DNA from: Hyphomicrobiales bacterium
GTDB lineage: Bacteria; Pseudomonadota; Alphaproteobacteria; Rhizobiales; JACESI01
Direction of reading: 5' to 3'
DNA: 64,000 nt
NCBI GenBank assembly: GCA_013911885.1
Contig: JACESI010000006.1
Coordinates: 1-64,000, forward strand
The notes under the pieces: generated by a model
Database searches by the model: none
Told to the model about the DNA's origin: nothing
What the model saw: the letters and a program-made list of their open reading frames with translations, nothing else
Program-made: the position numbers and the translations under genes
Part shown: piece by piece, positions 16,940 to 28,358 of the stretch
Numbering within the stretch: the first letter of the stretch is position 1
Layout: the number at the start of each line of letters is the position of its first letter

Positions 16940-19246
16940 TCAGGCTGCCGCCTCGGCATTTTCGGCCATATCACTGTGGGTTGGCAGCGTCAGTCGCACC
17001 ATGGCGCCCCTGCCCGTTTCGGCAAAATCAGGCGCATCCAGAAGCTCGACACGCCCGTTGTGGTCCTCGACCACCTTGACCACGATCGCAAGGCCGAGGC
17101 CGGTTCCCTTCTTTCTTGTCGTCATATAAGGCTCAAGCAATTGGTTGCGGTTTTCCTTCGGCCAACCGCGGCCATTGTCGATGATTTCGACGACCATCTG
17201 GTCGCGATCCGCAGTCGCACGCAGGATAATCCTTCCCTGGAAGGCTCCGTCGTCGTCTTCCGGTTTCTGAATCGCTTCTCCCGCATTCTTGACAAGGTTG
17301 GTGATGGCCTGAGACATCAGCCGCTCATCGAAATAACCGATCATCGGCTCGGCCGGTAGATCAATCGCGAAGCGCAATTCAGGCTGTGCCACTTCGCGCA
17401 CATAGACGGCTTCCTTCAGACATTCGCGCATATCGCCCTTGGCGAAAGTAGGCTTCGGCATGCGCGCGAAAGAGGAGAACTCGTCAACCATCCTGCCAAT
17501 ATCGCCAACCTGACGAACAATCGTCGTGGTGCATTTGTCGAAGACCTCCTGATCCTTCTCGCTGAGGTCCTTGCCGAAACGGCGCCGGAGACGCTCCGCT
17601 GAAAGCTGAATCGGTGTGAGCGGGTTCTTGATCTCGTGAGCGATGCGACGGGCGACATCGGCCCAGGCGGAGGTGCGCTGTGCAGTGACGAGTTCCGTGA
17701 TATCATCAAGCGTCAGAACAAAACCGTCGCGTTTCCCATCCGAGAATTCTGCGGTGATGCGTGCGTTTACGGTGAGTTCCATGCCGCGTCTGGCGAGCAG
17801 AATCTGTGAACGATGATCGTCGCGGCCGCTTGCAAGCGCCATGTCGATCAAGGGGGCTACCTCGGGGATCACCTCGCTGACGGGTTTATCCAAAATGTCT
17901 TTTTCAGTGCCTGCGATGAGCGATAGCCCGAAGCGGTTGATGACCTCGATACGCCCGTCGGCTGACACCCCGACAACACCCGCCGTGACACCGGCAAGAA
18001 CGGTCTCGATAAAGCGCCGGCGCTGATCGAGCTTGTCGTTCACGTCCAGAATATCACGCCGCTGATCATTAAGCTGGTTTGTCATCACGTTGAAGGTCTC
18101 GCTCAGCGCGGCAATATCGCCTTCGCGTTTTCGGACAGGAACCTGAACGGAAAGATCGCCCTTTGAGACCTGTTCGGCGGCGAGCATCAACTGGCGGATC
18201 GGGTTGACGAGATTATCGGCAAAATTGATGGCAAGCCACACCGAAGACACAAGAAGCACAAGCGCGACACCCAGATAAAGCAGGGCGAAGGCGATCTGGG
18301 TTCCGGTTCGCGACGCCTGAAGCGAGGAATATTCGGCCGATTTCAGCTCTGCGTCGCGCAAATATTGCACGACTTTCGGATCAACCGCTTTGACTGCATA
18401 AAGGAACTTCTCCTCGAACTGATCAATCCGGATAATCGCGCCGACCAGATTTTTAGTGCGCCCCGGATTGATGAAGATCGGCACCCGATCAATGCTCTTC
18501 TTGGCATCGATGAGCGCCACTTCCGGCACTTCCGGCCATTCGCGCGGGCTCGGCAAATGAGCGCTGTCGATCACTTCACCGTTGCCGTCGATAATCTGGA
18601 GATGCGGAATTTTCCGGATTTGCGCCTGCGTTGTCAGAAACAGTTTGCGCTGGCTCGGGTTGGTCTGGACCACATTGCCAATCCGCTCGTAATCGCGGGC
18701 TATGGCGTCGATATCCGCCAGAAGAAAGCGTGCATGTTCATTGAGATAGGAGCGCGCGACGATGACCGACGACTGCACGATGCTCTGCGTGCGGTCGGAG
18801 AACCATCGGTCCAGCCCCTGATCGAGCGTGAGGCTGGCGACAACGGCAACGATCAGTGCCGGCACAGCGGCAATGAAAGCAAACAGGCTGACAAGCCGAA
18901 TATGAAGCCGCGCCGCCGCCCTGCCCTTGAGACGCGCGCGCCACAGACGAAAAATCTCAAAACCGACCGTCACGACAAGGCAAAAGATCAGACCCGCAAT
19001 CGTCGCGGCGATGATCTGTGTCACATATTCGTTCGGCTCAATCCCTGTAAAGCCCATCAGAATGGCAAAGGCGACGAGGGTCGTGACCAGAGAGACGCTG
19101 ACAAGCGTGAGGCCGAACAGCCGCCCCGGACGCAGCGCCGAACTCGCGCGACCGCTATCAGGCGAATTCGCGCCTGCGCCCATTTTGACGAAGGCGAGGT
19201 CCGGTTCCGCCTTTTTCAAATCGTCGGCTGTGAAATCTTGCGCCAT
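16940..19246 (-). CDS. ntrY: Sensor histidine kinase NtrY
   Basis: A 768-residue membrane kinase. Four hydrophobic segments are visible: three within about the first 160 residues and one before the HAMP domain, enclosing a periplasmic sensor region of roughly 150 residues. The HAMP is followed by a PAS domain, then a HisKA domain with the phospho-accepting His in [20 protein letters not shown], and a HATPase domain with DNGRGWP and GTGLGLAI. It should phosphorylate NtrX, encoded next. The 181-bp gap from ntrC contains a palindrome and a hairpin, so ntrYX may have its own promoter. Confidence 0.95.
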   Translation of the reverse strand: MAQDFTADDLKKAEPDLAFVKMGAGANSPDSGRASSALRPGRLFGLTLVSVSLVTTLVAFAILMGFTGIEPNEYVTQIIAATIAGLIFCLVVTVGFEIFRLWRARLKGRAAARLHIRLVSLFAFIAAVPALIVAVVASLTLDQGLDRWFSDRTQSIVQSSVIVARSYLNEHARFLLADIDAIARDYERIGNVVQTNPSQRKLFLTTQAQIRKIPHLQIIDGNGEVIDSAHLPSPREWPEVPEVALIDAKKSIDRVPIFINPGRTKNLVGAIIRIDQFEEKFLYAVKAVDPKVVQYLRDAELKSAEYSSLQASRTGTQIAFALLYLGVALVLLVSSVWLAINFADNLVNPIRQLMLAAEQVSKGDLSVQVPVRKREGDIAALSETFNVMTNQLNDQRRDILDVNDKLDQRRRFIETVLAGVTAGVVGVSADGRIEVINRFGLSLIAGTEKDILDKPVSEVIPEVAPLIDMALASGRDDHRSQILLARRGMELTVNARITAEFSDGKRDGFVLTLDDITELVTAQRTSAWADVARRIAHEIKNPLTPIQLSAERLRRRFGKDLSEKDQEVFDKCTTTIVRQVGDIGRMVDEFSSFARMPKPTFAKGDMRECLKEAVYVREVAQPELRFAIDLPAEPMIGYFDERLMSQAITNLVKNAGEAIQKPEDDDGAFQGRIILRATADRDQMVVEIIDNGRGWPKENRNQLLEPYMTTRKKGTGLGLAIVVKVVEDHNGRVELLDAPDFAETGRGAMVRLTLPTHSDMAENAEAAA

Positions 19247-19266
19247 GAAGAGTGGTTGCCCAACTG

Positions 19267-19285
19267 GCCGGAAAGAATGTCCGGC
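19267..19285 (-). promoter_or_regulatory. Hairpin in the ntrY leader
   Basis: GCCGGA and TCCGGC on the transcribed strand flank a 7-nt loop about 20 bp before the ntrY start. An overlapping alternative pairing (GTTGCC at 19255-19260 with GGCAAC at 19283-19288) would lie over the probable ribosome-site region. Such a switch could affect translation, but this is inference. Confidence 0.3.
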
Positions 19286-19365
19286 AACAAGCGTTTTCCA
19301 ATGCGATCAAAATACAACGGTAATTGTTACAGAAAAGACACACAAGGCTTCTGCCGCAATGTCAC

Positions 19366-19377
19366 GACAAATTTGTC
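19366..19377. promoter_or_regulatory. Perfect 12-bp palindrome between ntrC and ntrY
   Basis: GACAAATTTGTC is fully self-complementary and overlaps a TTGACA box on the minus strand (19374-19379). No good -10 element is seen at 16-18 bp. It may be an operator for a separate ntrYX promoter. Confidence 0.35.
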
Positions 19378-19427
19378 AAAAAACGGGCAAAAACCACGCA
19401 AAAACAGCTCTTCTATGAAATGGCGCT

Positions 19428-20869
<1,442 letters not shown>

Positions 20870-20870
<1 letters not shown>

Positions 20871-22009
20871 TAATCGTCGTCCTTCGCTGGGGGAACGCGC
20901 CCCGCATCCTTGTAGGCCGGGAGGAGAATGCGGAACGCTGTATGTTTTGGCTGCGACTTGCATTCAATCACACCACCATGATCGCCGATGATTTTAGCGA
21001 CAAGCGCAAGGCCGAGACCTTTGCCGTTGGTTTTGGTGGTGATGAAGGCGTCGAAGAGATGTGGATGCATGTCTTCCGGCACGCCGATGCCGTTGTCTAT
21101 CACGCAAAACTCCATCGGCAGGGCGATGCGCTTTGCGCTGCCTGATGTCGCGATCAAAACGCCTGGGCGATAGGCCGACGTCAGCATGATTTCAGGATCA
21201 CCCGAATGCTCCATCGCCTCCTGCGCGTTTTTCACGAGATTGAGGAAAACCTGAATGAGCTGGTCGCGATTGGCATAAACAGGCGGCAGGGAGGGATCAT
21301 ATTTTTTGGTAATGCGGATGCCTTTTGCAAAACCATTTTCCGCAATGGAAACAACGTGATCAAAGATGGAGTGAATGTTGATTGGGGCGCGCTCGATCGG
21401 GCGCTCGTCGGAAAAGACCTCCATCCGGTCGACGAGGCCGACAATCCGGTCTGCCTCATCCATGATCAGCCGCGTCAGCGCACGGTCGTCCGGGCTTGCC
21501 GATTGCTCCAGCAACTGAGCGGCGCCGCGGATACCGGAAAGCGGGTTCTTGATTTCGTGGGCGAGCATGGAGGCAAGCCCTGTCACGCTGCGCGCGGCGC
21601 TGCGATGGGTGAGCTGCCGGTCGATCTTGTCTGCTATCGTGCGTTCCTGAAACATCAGGATGACTTCACCGTCGCCCTGATGCATCGGCGAGGCAAACAC
21701 ATCGACCACCCGCGGGCCGCTGGTGCGCGGGGTGCCGATGTCGATGCGATACTCGTTGATCGGGCCGTTGCGCTCGCGAACCTGGGAAATCAGATCGAGG
21801 ACCGGGCTTCCAAACGGCATGATGTCGGCAATCCGATGTTTTTCCAGCCAGGGAAGACCGGCCTGAAAGAATTCCTGGCCGGCATCATTTGCGTAGACGA
21901 TGCGCTGATCAGCACCGACCACGAGGACTGGGTGCGGCAACACATTCAGCACCCGCCGCTGCAGCGCATCGCCTGCCGTGGTGTCAGTCTCTTTCGTTCT
22001 GTGAATCAT
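20870..22009 (-). CDS. ntrB: Nitrogen regulation sensor kinase/phosphatase NtrB
   Basis: A soluble 379-residue kinase with an N-terminal PAS domain (about 20-130), HisKA with H151 in [25 protein letters not shown] sequence, and HATPase with DNGIGVPED and GKGLGLAL motifs. In the family PII proteins switch it between NtrC kinase and phosphatase. Its start overlaps the dusB stop by four bases (ATGA), and its stop overlaps the ntrC start, making dusB-ntrB-ntrC one tightly packed operon. Confidence 0.97.
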
Positions 22010-23025
22010 GCCGCCTGTTGCTCCCGCTCCAGGGGGTCGGGGGCGCTATCGGCTGGTCGGCTGAAGATGGCGCGGATCATCGCCAGAACTGCGTCGATGT
22101 CGGTTGCGGTCAGAAGGTGCTGGCGTTCGTCCGCCTGCGTATTTGTTGCCCGCTTCGGGTTTGCATCAAGATACCAGGCGAGATGTTTGCGCGCCGCGCG
22201 CATGCCGATCAGCGGGCCATAATGGCGAAGCAATGCCTCGTAATGCTCAAGAACGATATCCGCCAGATCAGCACCATCCGGCTCCGGCAAGATCTCACCC
22301 GTCCCAAGATAATGCGCAGCGTGCCCTGGAATCCACGGGCGCCCGTAAGCGCCGCGCCCGATCATGACACCGGCAGCGCCGGTCTCCCTCAGAATTTGTG
22401 CGGCGTCCTCGACACATGTGACATCGCCGTTTGCCGTGAGCGGCACCGCAAGGCCCGCACCCACTTTGGCAATTTCGGCCCAGTTTGCCGCTCCATTGTA
22501 GAACTGGCAGCGGGTCCGCCCGTGCACCGTGATCATCTGGACCCCCACGTCCACCGCGCGCCTTGCAAGTTCGCCCGCATTGATTGATGTTTCATCCCAG
22601 CCGAGCCGCATTTTCAGCGTGACCGGGCAATCAACGGCATTCACCGTTGCCTCGATCAGCGTCATGGCATGGTCGAGATCGCGCATCAGCGCGGAACCCG
22701 AATAACCGCTCGTCACCTTTTTCGCAGGGCAGCCCATATTGATATCGATGATATCCGCACCGCCCTCGCGTGCACGGCGTGCGGCAAGGTCCATCCATTT
22801 TGCCTCACGCCCGGCGAGCTGAACGATATGCGGAAAAAGGCTGCCACCTGCAAGTTTGAGGGTCGATTCCGCGTCTTCATCGACGAGTTGCTCACTGGCG
22901 ATCATTTCCGACACAACGGCGCCCGCACCCATCCGCGCTGCGAGCGTGCGAAACGGCAGATCCGTGACGCCGGACATCGGCGCAAGCAGAACCGGGTTTT
23001 TCAACCTTAACCCGCCAATCAGCAT
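22006..23025 (-). CDS. dusB: tRNA dihydrouridine synthase DusB
   Basis: An FMN-dependent TIM-barrel enzyme of 339 residues that reduces uridines in the tRNA D-loop. The family opening [15 protein letters not shown], the catalytic C99 in NMGCPAKKV, the VHGRTR segment and the GDVTC and [13 protein letters not shown] phosphate-binding motifs are all present. It heads the dusB-ntrB-ntrC operon, an arrangement also seen in enterobacterial dusB-fis and in most alphaproteobacterial ntrBC loci. The intergenic region to ispDF holds the divergent promoters. Confidence 0.96.
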   Translation of the reverse strand: MLIGGLRLKNPVLLAPMSGVTDLPFRTLAARMGAGAVVSEMIASEQLVDEDAESTLKLAGGSLFPHIVQLAGREAKWMDLAARRAREGGADIIDINMGCPAKKVTSGYSGSALMRDLDHAMTLIEATVNAVDCPVTLKMRLGWDETSINAGELARRAVDVGVQMITVHGRTRCQFYNGAANWAEIAKVGAGLAVPLTANGDVTCVEDAAQILRETGAAGVMIGRGAYGRPWIPGHAAHYLGTGEILPEPDGADLADIVLEHYEALLRHYGPLIGMRAARKHLAWYLDANPKRATNTQADERQHLLTATDIDAVLAMIRAIFSRPADSAPDPLEREQQAA

Positions 23026-23224
23026 CGGTGAATTTCCCCCTGAGGTCGCAAGCGTTTTTGAGTAAAAATTAAGCGCATTTCGATTTGCCTACATATTAGA
23101 CAATACGAGCTGCGGAACAAGGTCTTTTTCGTGAAGCCGCAAATTTCGCCGTCGCTTATTGAAAGAAGCCGGCGCCGCGCGTATGGCAATAGAACATTTG
23201 CCAGCACAGCGGGACCCCTGCAGC

Positions 23225-24445
23225 ATGAAAAAACCGAAAGTCGCCGTTGTCGTCGTCGCCGCAGGTCGCGGTGAGCGCGCGCGCCGGTCTGGTGAACCCG
23301 ATCAGGGTCCGAAACAATATCGCCGGATCGCAAACCGGGCAATCATCGCCGAAACACTCGCCACCTTTCAGGCGCATCCGGCGGTCGACATGATCCTGCC
23401 AGTGATCCACGCCGACGATTTCAGCCTTTATGCCGAGGCCACCGCCGGAATAAAGGATCAGAAAGTCCTCGCCCCCGCAAGCGGCGGCCAGACGCGGCAG
23501 GCATCGGTTCTGGCGGGCCTTCGCGCGCTCGCATCCCTTTCTTCTGATTCTCTTCCCGATCATGTGCTCGTGCACGATGCCGTGCGCCCCTTCGTATCGC
23601 CCGCGACCATTGATCGGGTTGTGGCCGCGCTATCAACGCATGCCGCCGTTCTCCCGGCGCTTGCGGTGGTTGACACCCTGAAGCGCGGGCGCGAAAATGC
23701 TGACGGCGCGCTTGTAATCGATCAAACCGTTGACCGCACCCATCTCTGGGCAGCGCAAACCCCTCAGGGTTTTCATTTTCAGGCCTTGCTTGACGCGCAT
23801 GAACAGGCAATCGATGCCTCGTTCACGGATGATTGCGCGGTCATGGAAGCGGCGGATCATGATGTTCACATCGTGCTCGGAAACACGGAGAACATCAAAA
23901 TCACGACAGCCGACGATATCGACGAGGCCAAACGTCTGAAGGAAGCAAAAATCATGAAGGAAACACGCGTCGGCAACGGATTTGATGTCCATGCCTTTGA
24001 AGAGGGCAATGCGGTCATTCTGGGAGGCGTCTCGATCCCGCATACGAAAAAGCTGAAAGGCCATTCAGACGCCGATGTCGGACTTCACACGCTCACCGAT
24101 GCAATTTACGGCGCGCTCGCCGAGGGCGATATAGGCAGCCATTTTCCGCCGAGCGATCCGCAATGGCGCGGGGCTGCTTCCGATCAATTCCTCATTCACG
24201 CCTGTGACCGGGTCAGGGCGCGCGGCGGACGCATCGTGCATCTTGACCTGACCATCATGTGCGAAGCGCCGAAAATCGGACCGCACCGCGACACGATCCG
24301 CGCTGAGATCGCGCGGATTTGCGGCCTTCCCGTCTCGCGCGTCGCGGTCAAGGCGACGACCACTGAAAAACTGGGCTTTACCGGACGTGAGGAAGGCATC
24401 GCCGCGATGGCAACCGCGACACTCGAACTCCCGTTCGAGGATTAG
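23225..24445 (+). CDS. ispDF: Bifunctional IspD/IspF of the MEP isoprenoid pathway
   Basis: A fusion of two MEP enzymes in 406 residues. Residues 1-230 are IspD (CDP-ME synthase), with AAGRGERA, KQYRRI, the DAVRP motif and TPQGF. Residues about 245-406 are IspF (MECDP synthase), with GNGFDVHAF, the zinc ligands in FDVH and the LKGHSDADVGLH segment, and the late KATTTEKLGFTGR. The intermediate kinase IspE is encoded elsewhere. The ATG at 23225 is chosen since conserved IspD sequence starts six residues later; in-frame starts at 23159 and 23183 would add non-conserved residues. The fusion is normal in alphaproteobacteria. cinA follows 3 bp downstream. Confidence 0.95.
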   Translation: MKKPKVAVVVVAAGRGERARRSGEPDQGPKQYRRIANRAIIAETLATFQAHPAVDMILPVIHADDFSLYAEATAGIKDQKVLAPASGGQTRQASVLAGLRALASLSSDSLPDHVLVHDAVRPFVSPATIDRVVAALSTHAAVLPALAVVDTLKRGRENADGALVIDQTVDRTHLWAAQTPQGFHFQALLDAHEQAIDASFTDDCAVMEAADHDVHIVLGNTENIKITTADDIDEAKRLKEAKIMKETRVGNGFDVHAFEEGNAVILGGVSIPHTKKLKGHSDADVGLHTLTDAIYGALAEGDIGSHFPPSDPQWRGAASDQFLIHACDRVRARGGRIVHLDLTIMCEAPKIGPHRDTIRAEIARICGLPVSRVAVKATTTEKLGFTGREEGIAAMATATLELPFED

Positions 24446-24448
24446 CGC

Positions 24449-24946
24449 ATGCTTGACCCTGCCCTCTTTGCGAGTGCCGAGGCACTCATTCGTGAATTCA
24501 CAGAGCACGGCCTCAAGGCCGCGACGGCGGAAAGCTGCACGGGCGGTTTGATTGCCGCAGCTCTCACGGAAATTGCCGGTTCATCGGCCGTTTTTGATCG
24601 GGGTTTCGTGACCTATTCAAACGAGGCGAAAGCTGATCTTCTGGGCGTTCCCATGCCGCTCATCACCACCCATGGCGCGGTAAGCGCGGAAGTGGCATCG
24701 GCCATGGTCGAAGGCGCGCTTTCCCGTTCCCTTGCCGATATCGCGGTCGCCGTTACAGGCATTGCCGGACCCGGCGGCGCATCAGCGCAAAAGCCGGTCG
24801 GCCTGGTTTACATCGCAGCCCTCAGGAAAGGCGGAAAGCCTGTTTTGTCGCGGGAGACATTTGGCGATATCGGCCGAAGCGCCATTCGGGGGGCGACGGT
24901 TCTCAAGGCGCTTTCCATGATGCGCGATCAGCTCGCCACACCATAA
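24449..24946 (+). CDS. CinA C-terminal domain protein (NMN amidase, PncC type)
   Basis: A single-domain 165-residue protein of the CinA C-terminal family. Conserved motifs are TAESCTGGLIA, YSNEAKADLLGV and TGIAGPGGAS. Family members remove the amide of nicotinamide mononucleotide in pyridine nucleotide recycling; the N-terminal COG1058 domain of full CinA is missing, which is normal for PncC. It starts 3 bp after ispDF and its last 19 bases overlap the end of the convergent ratA-like gene. Confidence 0.92.
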   Translation: MLDPALFASAEALIREFTEHGLKAATAESCTGGLIAAALTEIAGSSAVFDRGFVTYSNEAKADLLGVPMPLITTHGAVSAEVASAMVEGALSRSLADIAVAVTGIAGPGGASAQKPVGLVYIAALRKGGKPVLSRETFGDIGRSAIRGATVLKALSMMRDQLATP

Positions 24947-25386
24947 ACGGCATCCGCCCGTCGCTCGAAGGCTTCGGCGAAAGATTTGAAGGCCCGGTCG
25001 AAAATAGCACCCATGACGGCAGCAAAAACCCGGCTTTTGAATTCATAGGTCAGCTGAAAGACAACTTCGCTTGCCGCCTCTCCGCGAGCGATAAACTGCC
25101 AGCGATTCTCAAGCTCGCTCACCGGCCCATCCAGATATTCGACAAGAATTTCGGCTTTCGTCCGGTCCATCGTCACCTTGGTCGTGAAGGTTTCCCGGAT
25201 CATTTTGTAAGCAACGGTCATGTCGGCAACCAGGATTTCGCGACCATCCTCAAGCGGCTTTCGTCCACGCACCTTGATCGCTTCGCAAAGCGGCACGAAT
25301 TTCGGATATTCGTCGATATCGGCAACAAGGTCGAACATGTTGCTTGCAGCATGGCGCACCACCCGCCGCGTTTCAAAGGAGCGCAT
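24928..25386 (-). CDS. SRPBCC/START-like protein of the RatA/Coq10 family
   Basis: A 152-residue single domain with the family features: an N-terminal strand around RRVVRHAASNMFDLVADIDEYPKFVPLCE, a central beta sheet, and a C-terminal helix with FDRAFKSFAEAFERRA. Relatives are Coq10, which binds ubiquinone, and E. coli RatA, described as a ribosome-association toxin. Position next to lipA is conserved in rhizobia and says nothing on toxicity; the ubiquinone-related role is the more likely one. It starts 3 bp after lipA and is surely co-transcribed with it. Confidence 0.9.
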   Translation of the reverse strand: MRSFETRRVVRHAASNMFDLVADIDEYPKFVPLCEAIKVRGRKPLEDGREILVADMTVAYKMIRETFTTKVTMDRTKAEILVEYLDGPVSELENRWQFIARGEAASEVVFQLTYEFKSRVFAAVMGAIFDRAFKSFAEAFERRADAVYGVAS

Positions 25387-25389
25387 CAG

Positions 25390-26346
25390 TCAGCTCCGGC
25401 GGCCACGCGCTGCCTGGAGGCGGGCGAAATCCTCGCCGGCATGGTGCGATGAACGGGTAAGCGGGCTTGCCGAAACCATCAGGAACCCTTTCGAATAGGC
25501 AATCGTCTCATAGGCCTTGAAGGCTTCCGGGGTCACATATTCGACAAGAGCATGGTGGCGCGGGGTTGGCTGAAGATATTGACCAATGGTGATGAAATCG
25601 ACATCGGCTGAGCGCAGATCATCCATGACCTGCAAAACCTCGTTCCGACTCTCGCCGAAGCCGACCATGATCCCCGATTTGGTGAAAATCGCCGGGTCCA
25701 GCTCTTTCACCTGCTGCAAGAGCCGGAGCGAATGAAAATAGCGCGCGCCCGGACGCACCTTGAGATATTTCGATGGCACGGTCTCCAGATTGTGGTTGAA
25801 GACATCGGGCTTTGCCGCGACCACCTGTTCGAGTGCGCCGGGCTTGCGCAGGAAATCCGGCGTCAGGATTTCAATCGTCGTGCCGGGTGAGCGTGCGCGG
25901 ATCGCGCGGATCACGCGGGCAAAATGATCGGCACCGCCGTCTTCGAGGTCGTCACGGTCGACCGAGGTGATGACGACGTGCTCAAGGCCGAGTTTCTGGA
26001 CGGCAATCGCGACATTTTCCGGTTCATGCGCATCGAGCGCATCGGGGATGCCGGTGCGTACATTGCAGAAGGCGCAGGCGCGGGTGCAGATCTCGCCCAT
26101 GATCATCATGGTTGCGTGTTTCTTCTCCCAGCACTCGCCGATATTCGGGCAGCCGGCCTCCTCGCATACGGTGACGAGGCCGTTTTCCCTGACGATTTTG
26201 CGGGTTTCTTCATAGGCAGGCGATCCCGGCGCCTTGACACGAATCCAGGCGGGCTTCGGCAGACGCGGCGTTTCCGGCCTGTGCGCCTTTTCCGGATGGC
26301 GGACGAGGCTTTTCGTCCGCGAGCGTGTATCAAGAACCGTAACCAT
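25390..26346 (-). CDS. lipA: Lipoyl synthase
   Basis: A radical-SAM enzyme that inserts two sulfurs into protein-bound octanoate. It has both iron-sulfur cluster motifs: the auxiliary cluster with C61, C66, C72 and the radical-SAM CxxxCxxC with C87, C91, C94, and the C-terminal Ser-rich segment with RSSHHAGED that supplies the last ligand. At 318 residues it has the usual length. Its products are the lipoyl domains of PdhB and PdhC encoded about 3 kb away on the same strand, so the region groups the cofactor maker with its targets. Confidence 0.97.
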   Translation of the reverse strand: MVTVLDTRSRTKSLVRHPEKAHRPETPRLPKPAWIRVKAPGSPAYEETRKIVRENGLVTVCEEAGCPNIGECWEKKHATMMIMGEICTRACAFCNVRTGIPDALDAHEPENVAIAVQKLGLEHVVITSVDRDDLEDGGADHFARVIRAIRARSPGTTIEILTPDFLRKPGALEQVVAAKPDVFNHNLETVPSKYLKVRPGARYFHSLRLLQQVKELDPAIFTKSGIMVGFGESRNEVLQVMDDLRSADVDFITIGQYLQPTPRHHALVEYVTPEAFKAYETIAYSKGFLMVSASPLTRSSHHAGEDFARLQAARGRRS

Positions 26347-26444
26347 GACGGCTTGTCCTTTCGCGCACGGGCCTGGTGCTTAAATCCGTGCTTCTGTTTG
26401 CTTCCTTATACCGCACCTCGTTCAAAGTAGCGGCATGAGCGCCT

Positions 26445-26690
26445 TCAGCCACGGCCTTTGATGAATTTAAGCCCGAAGAGAAGGATGAGCGCCCCAACCA
26501 CGGCGGTCACGAGCGATGGGGCTATGCCCGCACCGACCTGAAGACCGAGAAACGTGAACACCCAGCCACCGATGAAAGCCCCGACCACGCCGACGAGAAT
26601 GTTGGTCAACAGGCTATGGTTGCTGTTGGTGACCCGTTCGGCGATCCAGCCAGCGACGCCGCCGATAAGTATCCAGAAAATAAAACCCAT
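26445..26690 (-). CDS. GlsB/YeaQ/YmgE family membrane protein
   Basis: An 81-residue, very hydrophobic protein with glycine-rich transmembrane segments: FWILIGGVAGWIAE, NILVGVVGAFIGGWVF and the C-terminal VTAVVGALILLFGLKFI. These are the marks of the transglycosylase-associated/GlsB family, which is linked to stress responses but whose biochemistry is unknown. The ATG at 26690 follows an AAGGGTG ribosome site; the longer frame to 26852 is non-conserved. It lies between lipA and lpdA and is preceded by its own 220-bp gap. Confidence 0.88.
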   Translation of the reverse strand: MGFIFWILIGGVAGWIAERVTNSNHSLLTNILVGVVGAFIGGWVFTFLGLQVGAGIAPSLVTAVVGALILLFGLKFIKGRG

Positions 26691-26873
26691 GATTTTCACC
26701 CTTTTCGTTAATGTCTGCCGCAGGCATCTCCCCTGCAAAACCTTGTCTGGCACGATTGCCCGCCTTGATCCGGCGTTCCCTGAAGGCAGGGCGCCCCCTC
26801 GGCTTATCACTGAAACAGCTCTCCTGAAATAAAATCCCGTGATGCAAACCACAAGGCTTTATTTCATGCCGCA

Positions 26874-26897
26874 CCGGCCAGCCTGATAAGAGGCCGG
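26874..26897 (-). terminator. Hairpin after lpdA, weak terminator candidate
   Basis: CCGGCC and GGCCGG flank a 12-nt loop 15 bp after the lpdA stop. No U-run follows, so it may mark a processed or Rho-assisted 3' end. A second AT-rich inverted repeat (GAAATAAA at 26826-26833 with TTTATTTC at 26858-26865) lies farther downstream. Confidence 0.35.
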
Positions 26898-26911
26898 AAC
26901 AAGAGACCCGA

Positions 26912-28348
26912 TCAGGAGTGGATCACCCGGCCATAAGCATCAAGTACGCTCTCATGCATCATTTCCGACAGCGTCGGATGCGGGAAGACCGTGTGCATCA
27001 GATCCTCCTCGGTGGTCTCGAGATTCATCGCCACGACATAACCCTGAATGAGTTCGGTCACTTCTGCACCCACCATGTGCGCCCCGAGAAGCTGGCCGGT
27101 CTTCTCGTCGAAGATCGTCTTGACAAGGCCGTCCGGCTCGCCGAGGGCGATCGCCTTGCCGTTACCGACAAACGGGAAACGACCAACCTTGACCTTGTAA
27201 CCCGCCTCTTTCGCTTTTGCCTCAGTAAGACCAACGCTTGCGACCTGCGGATGACAATAGGTGCAGCCTGGAATTTTTTTCTTGTCCATCGGATGGGCAT
27301 GGAGACCCGCAATATTTTCGACGCAGATCACGCCTTCATGTTCCGCTTTGTGTGCGAGCATCGGCGGGCCTGCAACATCGCCGATGGCATAAATGCCAGC
27401 AACATTGGTCTTGCCATGGCCATCTATGACGATGCAGCCGCGATCGGTCTTGATACCGAGATTTTCAAGGCCGAGACCTTCGATATTGCCCTGAACGCCC
27501 ACAGCGGAGATCAGTTTTTCCGCCTTGATCGCGGTCACTTTGCCGTCTTTGGTCTCCACATGGGCAGTGATTTCATCTTTGCCTTTCTCGACCTTCGTCA
27601 CTTTCGCTTCGGTGATGATCTTGAGGCCCTGCTTTTCGAGCTGTTTACGGGCAATCGCCGAAATTTCCGCATCCTCCACCGGCATGATCTGCGGCATCAG
27701 TTCGACGACGGTTACATCAGCGCCCATCGTGTTGAAAAAGCTGGCAAACTCAATGCCGATCGCACCCGATCCCATGACCACGAGTGATTTCGGCATGGTT
27801 TTGGGGACCATGGCTTCGAAATAGGTCCAGATCAGGTCCTTGTCCGGTTCTATTCCGGGCAAGGCGCGCGGGCGGGCGCCGGTTGCGATGATGATGTGTT
27901 TTGCCTGGTAAGTGCCCTCACCCCTGGTGCCCTTGGGTGCTGGATGCTGCGGCTCTACAGCCTTTTTCCTGGGCACGGATACCTTGACTTCACCGGGTTT
28001 CAGGATCTCGGCTTCGCCCCAGATCACGTCAACCTTGTTTTTCTTCAGTAGGAAACCGACGCCGCCGTTCAATTGGGCCGAAACCCCGCGTGAGCGCGCA
28101 ACGACCTTTGCAATATCAAAGCTCGTCTTTTCCGCGGACAGGCCATAATTTCCTGCATGCTGCATATAGTGGAAGATTTCCGCCGAACGGAGCAGCGCCT
28201 TGGTCGGAATACAGCCCCAGTTCAGGCAGATGCCGCCGAGATGTTCCCGTTCGACGACCGCCGTCTTGAGACCCAATTGCGCAGCGCGGATGGCGGCAAC
28301 ATAACCGCCCGGTCCGCCACCAATGATAAGTACGTCGTAGCTGGACAT
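26912..28348 (-). CDS. lpdA: Dihydrolipoyl dehydrogenase (E3 of pyruvate dehydrogenase)
   Basis: A flavoenzyme of 478 residues that reoxidises the dihydrolipoyl groups of PDH. FAD-binding GGGPGG follows residue 9, the redox disulfide is C41-C46 (GGICLNWGCIPTK), a second Rossmann glycine motif GSGAIGIEFASFF binds NAD, and the catalytic His-Pro pair is in HPHPTLSE near the C-terminus. A proline-rich insertion around residues 135-155 (with PQHPAPKGTRGEG) is typical of rhizobial PDH-type E3. The ATG at 28348 begins the conserved MSSYDVLIIGGG. It is the last gene of the pdh operon. Confidence 0.97.
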   Translation of the reverse strand: MSSYDVLIIGGGPGGYVAAIRAAQLGLKTAVVEREHLGGICLNWGCIPTKALLRSAEIFHYMQHAGNYGLSAEKTSFDIAKVVARSRGVSAQLNGGVGFLLKKNKVDVIWGEAEILKPGEVKVSVPRKKAVEPQHPAPKGTRGEGTYQAKHIIIATGARPRALPGIEPDKDLIWTYFEAMVPKTMPKSLVVMGSGAIGIEFASFFNTMGADVTVVELMPQIMPVEDAEISAIARKQLEKQGLKIITEAKVTKVEKGKDEITAHVETKDGKVTAIKAEKLISAVGVQGNIEGLGLENLGIKTDRGCIVIDGHGKTNVAGIYAIGDVAGPPMLAHKAEHEGVICVENIAGLHAHPMDKKKIPGCTYCHPQVASVGLTEAKAKEAGYKVKVGRFPFVGNGKAIALGEPDGLVKTIFDEKTGQLLGAHMVGAEVTELIQGYVVAMNLETTEEDLMHTVFPHPTLSEMMHESVLDAYGRVIHS

Positions 28349-28358
28349 GGCCTGTCTC

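Noticed and set aside
24928..25386. Toxin-antitoxin system suggested by the RatA family name
   Set aside because: There is no antitoxin gene, and the lipA-linked position fits the Coq10-like role; the name is inherited from E. coli RatA.
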